From NCBI RefSeq assembly GCF_024623065.1, contig NZ_JANJZR010000016.1:1-64000 (forward strand): a DNA stretch of 64,000 nt, given 5' to 3'. Under the pieces are notes generated by a model. That model saw only the letters and a list, made by a program, of their open reading frames with translations, ran no database searches and had not been told where the DNA came from. Both the position numbers and the translations under genes were made by a program. This document shows positions 10,124-20,420 of this stretch, piece by piece. Source of the stretch: Bacteroides acidifaciens (GTDB lineage: Bacteria; Bacteroidota; Bacteroidia; Bacteroidales; Bacteroidaceae). Every line of letters starts with the position of its first letter. Positions within the stretch are counted from its first letter, which is position 1.

Positions 10124-10391
10124 TAGGACACAGTCTAGTGTTATTTATTATAGTACAAATGTAAGGCATAATTTGTTTAGTTGTTGAAATGGAAAGTAGA
10201 AAAAATGTTCTAAAAGTCGGAATTGTGGATTATTTCTACACCATACAGTGGATTTCCACACTTTCTGCAAAACGAAAGAATATCTAATGCTTTGATTTTA
10301 AGCAAATAATGCAGGTGACGCATTTTTGGTATATGAGTTGTAAATAAGGATATAGAACAAACATAAGTTAAATTAAATAATAAGATTCGAT

Positions 10392-11648
10392 ATGAGATTA
10401 TTCTTTTCGAAAAATGAGTTGAAACTGAGGAGAAAGAGAACCATTGCTGCTATTATGTGTATGGTAATTGTGTTGGGTATGTATTGGATACTGACCCGGC
10501 CTCAGAAGGTTGCGCCGGAAATGCCGACAGTCATTGTTGAACCGGTAGTGAAAGACGACGTAGAGATATATGGGGAATATGTGGGGCGTATTCGTGCCCA
10601 ACAGTTCGTCGAAGTACGTGCCCGTGTGGAAGGTTATCTGGAAAATATGCTTTTTGCCGAAGGTACATATGTCAATAAGAATCAGGTTTTGTTTGTAATC
10701 AATCAGGATCAGTATCGTGCCAAAGCAGATAAAGCTAGGGCGCAATTGAAAAAAGACGAGGCACAGGCTTTGAAAGCGGAACGTGATTTAAAGCGTATCC
10801 GTCCGTTGTTTGAGCAGAATGCTGCAAGCCAGTTGGACTTGGATAATGCGGAAGCTGCTTATGAAAGTGCCGAGGCAACAGTAGCCATGAGCGAGGCGGA
10901 TTTGGCACAGGCTGAACTGGAATTGGGGTATACCATTGTTCGTTCGCCCTTATCGGGACACATTAGTGAAAGAAATGTGGACTTGGGTACGTTAGTAGGT
11001 CCCGGAGGAAAATCATTGCTTGCTACTATTGTGAAAAGTGATACAGTGTTGGTGGATTTCAGTATGACAGCACTCGATTATCTGAAGAGTAAAGAACGAA
11101 ACATTAATTTGGGACTACAGGACCCCACTCGTTCCTGGCAGCCGAATATTACCATTACATTGGCAGATAATACCGTTTATCCGTTCAAGGGATATGTGGA
11201 TTTTGCCGAACCGCAGGTCGATCCTCAAACCGGAACTTTCTCTGTACGTGCAGAAATGCCGAACCCCAAACAAGTATTGTTGCCCGGACAATTTACAAAA
11301 GTAAAATTATTGCTGGATGTTCGTGAGGGTGCACTAGTTGTTCCGATGAAAGCCGTTACCATTGAAAAAGGTGGAGCATATATTTATACCATGCGCAAAG
11401 ATAATACGGTAGAGAAACGTTTTATCGAGTTAGGACCGGAAGTCGGGAATAATGTGGTGGTAGAACGAGGGCTGGCAGAAGGAGAAATGGTGGTTGCAGA
11501 AGGCTTCCATAAGTTGACTCCGGGCATGAAAGTACGGGTCAGCGAACCGAAAACCGAAGCTGGAGACAGTATTATTACGACAAAAAATGAAGTGACCGGA
11601 GTAAAAGAAAACATTGCCGGAACGAAGGATAACGTGAAAGGAGAATAA
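10392..11648 (+). CDS. RND efflux periplasmic adaptor subunit
   Basis: 'VRARVEGYLENMLFAEGTYVNKNQVLFVINQDQYRA', 'IVRSPLSGHISERNVDLGTLVG'. Confidence 0.93.
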   Translation: MRLFFSKNELKLRRKRTIAAIMCMVIVLGMYWILTRPQKVAPEMPTVIVEPVVKDDVEIYGEYVGRIRAQQFVEVRARVEGYLENMLFAEGTYVNKNQVLFVINQDQYRAKADKARAQLKKDEAQALKAERDLKRIRPLFEQNAASQLDLDNAEAAYESAEATVAMSEADLAQAELELGYTIVRSPLSGHISERNVDLGTLVGPGGKSLLATIVKSDTVLVDFSMTALDYLKSKERNINLGLQDPTRSWQPNITITLADNTVYPFKGYVDFAEPQVDPQTGTFSVRAEMPNPKQVLLPGQFTKVKLLLDVREGALVVPMKAVTIEKGGAYIYTMRKDNTVEKRFIELGPEVGNNVVVERGLAEGEMVVAEGFHKLTPGMKVRVSEPKTEAGDSIITTKNEVTGVKENIAGTKDNVKGE

Positions 11649-11651
11649 ACG

Positions 11652-14600
11652 ATGAAAGTTACTTTTTTTATAGATAGGCCGGTCTTCTCGGCTGTAATCT
11701 CCATCGTGATTGTGATTGTCGGTGTGATTGGTCTGACAATGCTTCCGGTGGACCAATATCCGCAGATTACACCCCCGGTGGTGAAGATCAGTGCTTCCTA
11801 TCCGGGTGCCAGCGCACTTACCGTGTCGCAGGCGGTAGCCACTCCAATTGAGCAGGAAATCAATGGTACGCCGGGTATGCTTTATATGGAATCAAACAGT
11901 TCTAACTCCGGAGGTTTTTCGGCAACGGTCACTTTTGATGTATCTGCCGATCCGGACTTGGCAGCCGTTGAGATTCAAAACCGTGTGAAACTGGCGGAAT
12001 CCCGTCTGCCGGCGGAAGTCATTCAGAATGGTATTTCGGTAGAAAAACAGGCTCCCAGTCAGTTGATGACGCTTTGTTTGACTTCTACTGATCCGAAGTT
12101 CGACGAAATTTATTTGAGTAACTTTGCTACTATCAATGTGCTTGATGTGATTCGCCGTATTCCGGGGGTTGGACGTGTGTCGAACATCGGTAGCCGTTAC
12201 TATGCGATGCAGATATGGGCGCAGCCCGATAAACTGGCAAACTTCGGGTTGACTGTGCAGGATTTGCAGAATGCCTTGAAAGACCAGAACCGTGAATCGG
12301 CAGCCGGTGTATTGGGACAGCAGCCGGTGCAGGGGTTGGATATAACGATTCCTATTACGACTCAAGGACGTTTGTCTACCGTGGGGCAGTTTGAAGATAT
12401 CGTAGTGCGTGCCAATGCCAACGGGTCTATCATCCGGTTGAAAGACGTGGCGCGTGTATCGTTAGAGGCCTCTTCTTATAATACGGAGAGTGGTATCAAC
12501 GGTGAGAATGCTGCTGTGCTTGGCATTTATATGCTGCCGGGAGCAAATGCGATGGAAGTGGCCGAGAGGGTAAAAGAGGCTATGGATGAAATTAGTAAGA
12601 ATTTCCCGGAAGGATTGAGTTATGAGATTCCGTTCGATATGACGACTTATATTTCCGAATCTATACATGAAGTATATAAGACGTTGTTTGAAGCGTTGGT
12701 ATTGGTTGTGTTGGTGGTTTATCTATCCTTGCAGAGCTGGCGTGCGACGTTGATTCCGGTAGTAGCAGTACCTATTTCATTGATCGGTACTTTCGGATTC
12801 ATGTTGATTTTCGGTTTCTCGCTCAATATACTGACATTGCTCGGATTGATTCTTGCCATCGGTATTGTGGTGGATGATGCGATTGTGGTGGTGGAAGGCG
12901 TGGAACATATCATGGAAACGGAAAAACTGAGTCCATACGAAGCAACGAAGAAAGCGATGAACGGACTTGCCAGTGCTTTGATTGCTACTTCGTTGGTATT
13001 GGCGGCGGTGTTTGTTCCGGTTAGTTTCCTAAGCGGGATTACGGGACAGTTGTACCGCCAGTTTACGGTGACGATTGTAGTGTCCGTACTTATCTCTACG
13101 GTAGTGGCTCTGACATTGAGCCCAGTGATGTGTTCATTGATTTTGAAGCCGAATAATGGAAAGAAAAAGAATATCGTTTTCCGGAAAATTAATGAATGGT
13201 TGGGCATCGGTAGCAATAAATATGTAGCTGCCGTGGCTCGTACAATCAAACATCCCCGCCGGGTTTTGAGTGCTTTTGGTATGGTTTTGATTGCTATTAT
13301 GCTGATTCACCGGATTATTCCGACCAGTTTCTTGCCTGTGGAAGATCAGGGATATTTCAAGATTGAATTGGAACTGCCGGAGGGAGCTACTTTGGAACGT
13401 ACCCGTATCGTAACAGAACGTGCCATTGCTTATTTGGAAAAGAATCCATATATTGAATATATACAGAACGTAACGGGAAGTAGTCCGCGTATCGGAAGTA
13501 ACCAGGGACGTGCTGAACTGACGGTAATTCTGAAACCTTGGGAAGAGCGGAAGAACACCACTATTGAGAAGATTATGGATACGGTGGAAAAACATTTGAG
13601 TGAATATCCCGAATGTAAAGTCTACCTGTCCACTCCTCCGGTTATTCCGGGGCTGGGTAGCTCGGGAGGTTTTGAAATGCAATTGGAAGCCCGTGGAGAA
13701 GCCACTTTCGATAATTTGGTAGACGCGGCAGATACATTGATGTACTACGCATCCAAACGCAAGGAATTAGCCGGACTGTCATCTTCCTTGCAATCGGAAA
13801 TACCGCAACTCTATTTCGATGTAGACCGTGACAAAGTAAAGATGCTGGGCGTGCCACTGGCTGATGTGTTCTCTACCATGAAAGCTTATACCGGTTCGGT
13901 GTATGTGAACGACTTTAATATGTTCAACCGTATATATAAGGTTTACATTCAGGCGGAAGCTCCTTACCGGGAACATAAGGATAATATCAATCTGTTCTTC
14001 GTGAAAGCCTCCAATGGAGCGATGGTACCGTTGACTTCTTTAGGAAATGCCTCCTATACCACAGGACCGGGAAGTATTAAACGTTTCAATATGTTTACTA
14101 CAGCCGTAATTCGTGGAGCAGCTGCACAGGGATATAGTTCCGGACAAGCGATGGAAATCATGGAGCAGATAGCCCGTGACCATCTTCCCGATAATATCGG
14201 TCTTGAATGGAGTGGTCTTTCTTATCAGGAGAAACAGGCGGGAGGTCAGACAGGTATGGTGATGGCATTGGTGTTCCTATTCGTATTCCTCTTCCTTGCT
14301 GCGCAATACGAAAGTTGGACAGTACCTATTGCCGTGTTGCTCTCTTTACCTGTTGCCGCTTTGGGAGCTTATCTGGGAGTCTGGGTTTGCGGATTGGAGA
14401 ACGATGTCTATTTCCAGATTGGTCTGGTAATGTTGGTGGGACTTGCTGCCAAGAATGCGATTTTGATTGTAGAGTTTGCAAAAGTACAGGTCGATAAAGG
14501 TGAAGACTTGGTGCAGTCGGCTATCTACGCAGCCAAATTGCGTTTCCGTCCGATTCTGATGACCTCTCTCGCATTCGTACTTGGTATGCTTCCGATGGTA

Positions 14601-14759
14601 TTGGCAAGTGGTCCCGGGTCGGCAAGCCGGCAGGCAATCGGTACAGGTGTATTTTTCGGAATGATATTTGCCATTGTGTTTGGTATCATTCTTGTGCCGT
14701 TCTTCTTTGTGATGGTATATAAAACAAAGTCGAAAATCTTAAAATATAAGAAATCATGA
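11652..14759 (+). CDS. RND multidrug efflux inner-membrane transporter (HAE-1 type)
   Basis: 'FFIDRPVFSAVISIVIVIVGVIGLTMLPVDQYPQITPPVVKISASYPGASA', 'GIVVDDAIVVVEGVEHIM'. Confidence 0.96.
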   Translation: MKVTFFIDRPVFSAVISIVIVIVGVIGLTMLPVDQYPQITPPVVKISASYPGASALTVSQAVATPIEQEINGTPGMLYMESNSSNSGGFSATVTFDVSADPDLAAVEIQNRVKLAESRLPAEVIQNGISVEKQAPSQLMTLCLTSTDPKFDEIYLSNFATINVLDVIRRIPGVGRVSNIGSRYYAMQIWAQPDKLANFGLTVQDLQNALKDQNRESAAGVLGQQPVQGLDITIPITTQGRLSTVGQFEDIVVRANANGSIIRLKDVARVSLEASSYNTESGINGENAAVLGIYMLPGANAMEVAERVKEAMDEISKNFPEGLSYEIPFDMTTYISESIHEVYKTLFEALVLVVLVVYLSLQSWRATLIPVVAVPISLIGTFGFMLIFGFSLNILTLLGLILAIGIVVDDAIVVVEGVEHIMETEKLSPYEATKKAMNGLASALIATSLVLAAVFVPVSFLSGITGQLYRQFTVTIVVSVLISTVVALTLSPVMCSLILKPNNGKKKNIVFRKINEWLGIGSNKYVAAVARTIKHPRRVLSAFGMVLIAIMLIHRIIPTSFLPVEDQGYFKIELELPEGATLERTRIVTERAIAYLEKNPYIEYIQNVTGSSPRIGSNQGRAELTVILKPWEERKNTTIEKIMDTVEKHLSEYPECKVYLSTPPVIPGLGSSGGFEMQLEARGEATFDNLVDAADTLMYYASKRKELAGLSSSLQSEIPQLYFDVDRDKVKMLGVPLADVFSTMKAYTGSVYVNDFNMFNRIYKVYIQAEAPYREHKDNINLFFVKASNGAMVPLTSLGNASYTTGPGSIKRFNMFTTAVIRGAAAQGYSSGQAMEIMEQIARDHLPDNIGLEWSGLSYQEKQAGGQTGMVMALVFLFVFLFLAAQYESWTVPIAVLLSLPVAALGAYLGVWVCGLENDVYFQIGLVMLVGLAAKNAILIVEFAKVQVDKGEDLVQSAIYAAKLRFRPILMTSLAFVLGMLPMVLASGPGSASRQAIGTGVFFGMIFAIVFGIILVPFFFVMVYKTKSKILKYKKS

Positions 14760-16129
14760 AACGAAAGAAACTATATATTGCCGTTTTATTACTGGCAGGA
14801 GTCTTGACTTCCTGCAAGATAGGAAAAAGCTATGTCCGTCCCGACCTTCATCTGCCCGATAGCTTGGCGCAGCATCAGGATTCTGTCAGCTTCGGCGACC
14901 AGGATTGGCGGGACATATACACGGATGCAACCTTACAGAACTTGATAGAACGTGCACTGGATCATAATAAGGATATGTTGATTGCCGCTGCCCGTGTACA
15001 GGAAATGGCTGCGCAGAAACGAATCTCTACTGCGGCACTGCTACCGGATATTAAAGGGAAGGTGACTGCAGAACGTGAATTGGAGAATCATGGGGGAGAT
15101 GCCTTTAAAAAGTCGGAAACCTTTGAAGCTCAGTTTTTGGTCTCATGGGAACTCGATCTTTGGGGAAATCTGCGTTGGGCGCGTTCCGCCAGTATTGCCG
15201 AATACCTGCAATCCATAGAAGCGCAACGGGCACTTAGGATGACGATTGTAGCCGAGGTGGCACAGGCTTATTATGAATTGGTGGCTTTGGATACGGAACT
15301 GGATATTGTAAAACAAACATTAAAAGCCCGTGAAGAAGGAGTCCGCCTGGCACGCATCCGTTTTGAAGGGGGATTGACTTCGGAGACTTCTTACCGTCAG
15401 TCACAAGTGGAATTGGCACGTACGGCAACATTGGTGCCGGACTTGGAACGTAAAATCTCTTTGAAAGAAAACGATATTGCTTTTCTTGCAGGGGAGTATC
15501 CTAACAAGATAGCCCGTTCCCGCTTGCTTCGGGAGTTCAATTCTCCCCAAACGCTACCGGTAGGTTTACCGTCCACTTTGTTGGAACGTCGTCCCGATAT
15601 CCGTCAGGCGGAACAGAAATTGATTGCCGCCAATGCGAAAGTAGGAGTGGCTTATACGAATATGTTCCCACGTCTGGCACTGACCGGTGGTTTCGGTACG
15701 GAGAGCACTTCTCTGTCCAGCCTTTTGAAATCTCCCTATGCTGTTATGGAAGGAGCTCTGCTGACTCCTATCTTTGGTTGGGGGAAGAACCGTGCGGCAC
15801 TGAAAGCGAAGAAAGCGGCTTATGAAGCCGAAGTACACAATTATGAGAAATCCGTATTGCAAGCCTTTAAGGAGACACGTAACGCAATTGTTAATTTCAA
15901 CAAGATAAAAGAAGTGTATGAACTTCGTGCCAACCTTGAACGTTCGGCGAAGAGCTATATGGACCTTGCGCAACTTCAATACATCAACGGTGTCATCAAT
16001 TATCTGGATGTGTTGGATGCCCAACGTGGATACTTTGACGCACAGATAGGTCTGAGCAATGCGATTCGTGACGAGTTGATTACTGTCGTACAACTTTATA
16101 AAGCGCTTGGCGGTGGTTGGAAACAATAG
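14756..16129 (+). CDS. Outer membrane efflux lipoprotein (NodT/OprM family)
   Basis: 'LTSCKIGKSYVRPDLHLPDS', 'LLERRPDIRQAEQKLIAANAKVGVAYTNMFPRLALTGGFG'; overlaps upstream stop by 4 nt. Confidence 0.95.
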   Translation: MKRKKLYIAVLLLAGVLTSCKIGKSYVRPDLHLPDSLAQHQDSVSFGDQDWRDIYTDATLQNLIERALDHNKDMLIAAARVQEMAAQKRISTAALLPDIKGKVTAERELENHGGDAFKKSETFEAQFLVSWELDLWGNLRWARSASIAEYLQSIEAQRALRMTIVAEVAQAYYELVALDTELDIVKQTLKAREEGVRLARIRFEGGLTSETSYRQSQVELARTATLVPDLERKISLKENDIAFLAGEYPNKIARSRLLREFNSPQTLPVGLPSTLLERRPDIRQAEQKLIAANAKVGVAYTNMFPRLALTGGFGTESTSLSSLLKSPYAVMEGALLTPIFGWGKNRAALKAKKAAYEAEVHNYEKSVLQAFKETRNAIVNFNKIKEVYELRANLERSAKSYMDLAQLQYINGVINYLDVLDAQRGYFDAQIGLSNAIRDELITVVQLYKALGGGWKQ

Positions 16130-16153
16130 CTTTTGACTTGTTTTTTTGAGGGA

Positions 16154-16192
16154 ATAATGCAGTGATGTGCTTTTGGGCTATCACTGCATTAT
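16154..16192 (+). terminator. Stem-loop downstream of RND operon
   Basis: ATAATGCAGTGAT (16154-16166) / ATCACTGCATTAT (16180-16192), 13-bp perfect arms; weak U-tract. Confidence 0.55.
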
Positions 16193-16246
16193 ATGTTTAG
16201 AAAGGGGGAAACGACAGTAGCCTTACGTAGAAACTGTTAACAGTTG

Positions 16247-16530
16247 AACTTTTGGCTATTAACGAAAAACTTCCTTCCTATTAAGTGTAAACTTCCTTCG
16301 GATAGGAAGGAAACTTTTTTTTCATTCGATGAAAACTATAAATGAAGGCTTTGATTATATAATTGCAAGTTGCGTTTTTATAATCAAAGCCTTTGTTTTT
16401 ATAAACGAAGCTTGCAATTATAGATTATAATTAATGAAAAATATGTTTATATGCTGATAATAATAAGTTTACAATTAATGAAAGAGAACTTTTCTATTAA
16501 TGGAAGAGAAGTTGGCTGTTAAGACCCTGT
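16247..16530. repeat. Degenerate tandem array, ~13 units with ~22-bp period, with internal inverted repeats
   Basis: AACT/AAGT unit starts at 16247, 16268, 16290, 16312, 16334, 16465, 16487, 16509 (steps 21,22,22,22,131,22,22); recurring TATTAA(T/C)G(A)AA segment. Confidence 0.7.
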
Positions 16531-16717
16531 TCTTCATCTTTTGCCCGACACTGTTTGGAGATTTGCTTTCGAGTATATTTTCTGTTTATGTGAGGAACAT
16601 TATAATTTTATCCTATCTTTACCTCGCTTCTTCCGGTGTGCTATTGAGCATCAAATATAGAAAAAGCAAAAAGTGTTTATCCAGTATTTATCTAAAAGCA
16701 AAGACTGTTTCTGAATA

Positions 16718-17881
16718 ATGATGAAAAATGTAAGTTTAATATTGGGGTTAGTTATTGTTTGTGCATGTACTTCTACCGACAGAAGTTTTTCGGATGGCAT
16801 GGAAGTCATTCCGGTGAAGGTGGACCACCCTACCAAAGACCCCGCCTCTTTCCTTGAAAAAATAGAACTTGTACCGTTAGAAACCAACGATTCGTCTTTG
16901 ACTTCTATCGGTAGTAAAGTGGTGTATGATAAAGAAGACAACCTTTTTGCGATTTTCTCTAAATCCGCTGTATATACCTTTACGGGAGAAGGACGATATA
17001 TAGGCAATTCAAAGAAACGGATAGGGCAAGGCCCGCAAGAGTATAGCTTTGTGGTGGATATGAATTACAATCCTTATCTGAAAGGAATCGACTTCTTGAA
17101 CCCTTACGGAACGGTCTACACTTACAGCCCTGCATTTGAGTTCATCTCTCAAAGGAAATTTCAACCGGAATCCGTAGTCAATCATTTGATGGCTTTGGAT
17201 GCTGACCATGATATTTTTCTTCCGGGTGAATTTTCGGAAGTGCTGTTTGCCGATAGGAAGACACGGCAGATTACTCCTATACCTTACGAAGGAACGATAT
17301 CTGGTGGAAACGGGTTGTCGTCTCAAAACAATCTTTTCCATATAGGCGATGACGCTTATTTTGTTCCTTCCGGATTGAACTATTATTTATACCGGATAGA
17401 TGCGAAAGAGAAAAAGTTGGTTCCTATTATCTATCTTGATTTCGGCAAGTATGAAGTGAAGGAAGAAGACCTGTCCGGTAGTGCGGGGGGCAAGCGGACA
17501 GATTCCGATGAAATGAGAAGGAAACTTTCGGAGGATGTACAGGTAAGAAGGAAGTATGTAAAATCCAATTGTGTAGTACCCATGCTGAAACTGTTCAGTG
17601 ATGAATATGTGTATGTTTATTTCGTAAAGAAGAATATGGGAATGGGTAGTCATTTTATTTATAACAGAAAGAAGCGGAAAAGTGCCTTGTTGGAGGAAGA
17701 AGCGCCCTTTTCCATGTATCCGGGTTTTGCCTTGGCGGATAATGTGCTGTTTGCTCTTTGTGAGCCGGATTGGATAGAACGGGTGACTGACCGCAAATTG
17801 ATGTCGGCAGAGGAAATCCGTAAGATGGAAGAGTTGAAAGAAGACGACAATCCGGTAGTCGTGAAATATTATTTGAAGTAG
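16718..17881 (+). CDS. 6-bladed beta-propeller lipoprotein (BF3164-like/TolB-like family)
   Basis: 'VIVCACTSTDRSF' lipobox; 'EKIELVPLETNDSSLTSIGSKVVYDKEDNLFAIF...IGQGPQEYSFVVDM'. Confidence 0.75.
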   Translation: MMKNVSLILGLVIVCACTSTDRSFSDGMEVIPVKVDHPTKDPASFLEKIELVPLETNDSSLTSIGSKVVYDKEDNLFAIFSKSAVYTFTGEGRYIGNSKKRIGQGPQEYSFVVDMNYNPYLKGIDFLNPYGTVYTYSPAFEFISQRKFQPESVVNHLMALDADHDIFLPGEFSEVLFADRKTRQITPIPYEGTISGGNGLSSQNNLFHIGDDAYFVPSGLNYYLYRIDAKEKKLVPIIYLDFGKYEVKEEDLSGSAGGKRTDSDEMRRKLSEDVQVRRKYVKSNCVVPMLKLFSDEYVYVYFVKKNMGMGSHFIYNRKKRKSALLEEEAPFSMYPGFALADNVLFALCEPDWIERVTDRKLMSAEEIRKMEELKEDDNPVVVKYYLK

Positions 17882-17904
17882 GGGTCTAAATATGTAAATA
17901 GCGT

Positions 17905-20172
17905 TCACTCGCTCCCTTTTTCTTTTTTCCCGTATTGTGTTCTGTCTTCCGCTGCCATCTGCATCCTCTCCTCGGTAGGTTGTGAGCGGAAAGCTACCGT
18001 CTTTGGAACAGGGGCGGGTGGAGCAAGCCGTTTCTTTAACTGTGTGTTGCGCCGGAGCACCTTCATGTTTTGTATGGCGTATGCAAGCGCTTTGGCTTGC
18101 CCCACAAGTACACATATCTTCTTGGCTCTGGTGATGCCTGTATATATGAGGTTGCGCTGAAGCATCACATAATGTGTCATCAATACCGGCATGACCACGA
18201 TGGGGTATTCCGAGCCCTGCGACTTATGGATGGTAGTGGCGTATGCAAGTGTCAGCTCATCCAGTTCCGATGCTTCGTATTCTGTTATCTGTCCGTCGAA
18301 GTCGACAGTCAATGTGCGCTCTTCTGTGTCCACAGCAAGCACATACCCCAAGTCACCGTTATATACATCTTTGTCGTAGTTGTTGCGCAGTTGCATCACC
18401 CGGTCGCCTTGTTTGTAGGTATATCCGCCCCGGTTCAGGAAGGCGGTGTTGTTGTTTAAAGTCTGTTGCAAGACCATATTCAGGTTGGCAGCACCTACAA
18501 CACCGCGTTGCATGGGAGTGAGCACCTGTATGTTGGCGGTGTCTTGATGGTAAGCCTTGGGCAGTCGGTCGCGCACTAACGAGACGATGGTCTGCGCCAC
18601 CAGCTCGGGGTCCTCTTGTTTGATGAAGAAGAAGTCAGTTTGCTGTCCGTTGCTTATGTCCGGAAAACGTCCTTGGTTGATGGCATGTGCGCTCATAACG
18701 ATACGGCTCGATTGTGCCTGACGGAAGATGCGTGTCAATCTCACTACCGGGATGGCCCCCGAATCAATGATGTCGCGTAACACATTGCCTGCCCCGACAC
18801 TGGGCAACTGGTCGATGTCTCCCACCAGTACCAGGCGCATGGTGGTGGGCAGTGCCTTTGTGAGGTTATTCATCAGTATGATGTCAATCATCGAACACTC
18901 GTCCACTATCAGTGCATCGCCTTCCAAAGGATTCTCATCGTTGCGCTTGTAGCCGTCCTGCGGGTTGTACTCCAACAGTCGGTGGATGGTCTTCGCTTGC
19001 ATTCCCGTGGCTTCGCTCATTCGCTTGGCGGCACGCCCTGTGGGAGCGGCAAGGAGGATGCGCATACCCGCCGATTGCAGGGCAGCTATGATGGCTTTGG
19101 TCGTAGTGGTTTTACCTGTACCGGGACCGCCTGTGAGCACCATCACCTTCGAAGCGATTGCCTGGCGGATGGCTTCCACTTGTACTTCGTCATATTCGAT
19201 GCCGGTTTCCTTTTGGAGCTTGTCAAGATTGAAACGTGCGCTGAAAAGAGTATTGCCTTCCTCGGCATGGACCAGCGCGTTCAGCCGATTGGCTGTTCCG
19301 CACTCGGCATAGTAGAAGGGTGGCAGATAGATAGCCGTGTCGTCAAGCATCAAATCTTCAGTTTCTATGGCTTCGTTCATAGCCGTGCGTATACATTCCT
19401 CGTCTGCCTCAAGCATTTGTTTGGCAGTGCCGATGAGTTGTTGCTCTTCCGCATAACAGTGCCCCTCGTCGGCAAGTTGGTTGAGTGCGTAGATGAGTCC
19501 GCTGCGCAGCCGCCGTTTGTCATTTATCTCATAATCCATCTTCCGGGCAATGCTGTCGGCAGTTTTGAAGCCGATGCCCCAAATGTCGTCAGCCAGCCGA
19601 TAAGGATTGTCTTTCACCTTGTTGATACTTTCCTTACCATACTGTCGGTAGATTTTTGCCGCGTATGCTGTACTCACTCCAAAGCCTTGCAGAAAGAGCA
19701 TCACATTCTTGATGTCCTTTTGCTTCTCCCAACTCTCACGTATTTTCTCCACTCTTTTCTTGCCGATGCCGGGCACCTCGAAGAGTCGTTCGATGTCGGT
19801 CTCAATCACTTCAATAGTGTCTGTGCCAAACTGGTTTACGATGAGTTTGGCAAACTTCGGACCGATGCCTTTCACCAGTCCGCTCCCTAAGTATTTCTCT
19901 ATGCCATAGGCGGTGGCGGGCATCACCTCCTTCCAAGTCTTGCATTGAAACTGTTGTCCGTAGCGTTTGTCCACCTTCCATTCACCCTCGCACAGCAACA
20001 CCGAGCCTGCCGGTACTTCCAGCAGGTTGCCAACCAAAGTGACAAGGTCGTTATATCCTTTTACCTTGACTTTCATTACCGAATATCCGTTTTCGGCATT
20101 CTGATATGTGATGCGTTCTACCACGCAGCGAAGTTTGGTCACTGATCCGTCGTTGATGCCTTGCTTGGTCAT
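17905..20172 (-). CDS. recD2: RecD2-type ATP-dependent DNA helicase
   Basis: 'VMVLTGGPGTGKTTTTKAIIAAL', 'LLAAPTGRAAKRMSEATG', 'LVGDIDQLPSVGAGNVLRDII', 'TIHKSQGSEYPIVVMP'; N-terminal HhH region. Confidence 0.95.
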   Translation of the reverse strand: MTKQGINDGSVTKLRCVVERITYQNAENGYSVMKVKVKGYNDLVTLVGNLLEVPAGSVLLCEGEWKVDKRYGQQFQCKTWKEVMPATAYGIEKYLGSGLVKGIGPKFAKLIVNQFGTDTIEVIETDIERLFEVPGIGKKRVEKIRESWEKQKDIKNVMLFLQGFGVSTAYAAKIYRQYGKESINKVKDNPYRLADDIWGIGFKTADSIARKMDYEINDKRRLRSGLIYALNQLADEGHCYAEEQQLIGTAKQMLEADEECIRTAMNEAIETEDLMLDDTAIYLPPFYYAECGTANRLNALVHAEEGNTLFSARFNLDKLQKETGIEYDEVQVEAIRQAIASKVMVLTGGPGTGKTTTTKAIIAALQSAGMRILLAAPTGRAAKRMSEATGMQAKTIHRLLEYNPQDGYKRNDENPLEGDALIVDECSMIDIILMNNLTKALPTTMRLVLVGDIDQLPSVGAGNVLRDIIDSGAIPVVRLTRIFRQAQSSRIVMSAHAINQGRFPDISNGQQTDFFFIKQEDPELVAQTIVSLVRDRLPKAYHQDTANIQVLTPMQRGVVGAANLNMVLQQTLNNNTAFLNRGGYTYKQGDRVMQLRNNYDKDVYNGDLGYVLAVDTEERTLTVDFDGQITEYEASELDELTLAYATTIHKSQGSEYPIVVMPVLMTHYVMLQRNLIYTGITRAKKICVLVGQAKALAYAIQNMKVLRRNTQLKKRLAPPAPVPKTVAFRSQPTEERMQMAAEDRTQYGKKEKGSE

Positions 20173-20420
20173 ACTTTTGTACAGTTTTGGGAAATCAGCT
20201 GCAAAGGTATTCTATTTTCCTGAGAAATACTTATGCTTGAGTGAGAAAACAAATGAACCATGTGTCTGAGTATCGGCTTTCAAAAGAATGCGTATTGGGG
20301 ATTCGGATAAAGAAAAGTTCACTGCCTTCTTTCATAATTCGGAAAAAAGTGCGAAATTTGCAACGCTTTTCAAGTTTGACAAGAAACTTACTAACACCTT
20401 TAAATAAAAAATTAAAGAAA

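Noticed and set aside
16247-16530. CRISPR array interpretation of the 22-bp repeats
   Set aside because: Units are contiguous with no spacers, poorly conserved, and no cas genes are present.
16500-16718. 72-aa ORF before the beta-propeller lipoprotein
   Set aside because: Starts inside the 22-bp array, no clear ribosome-binding context or recognised family; hydrophobic stretch alone is weak evidence.
18982-19890. 302-aa plus-strand ORF
   Set aside because: Fully antisense to recD2, which has clear helicase motifs; composition looks like a shadow ORF.
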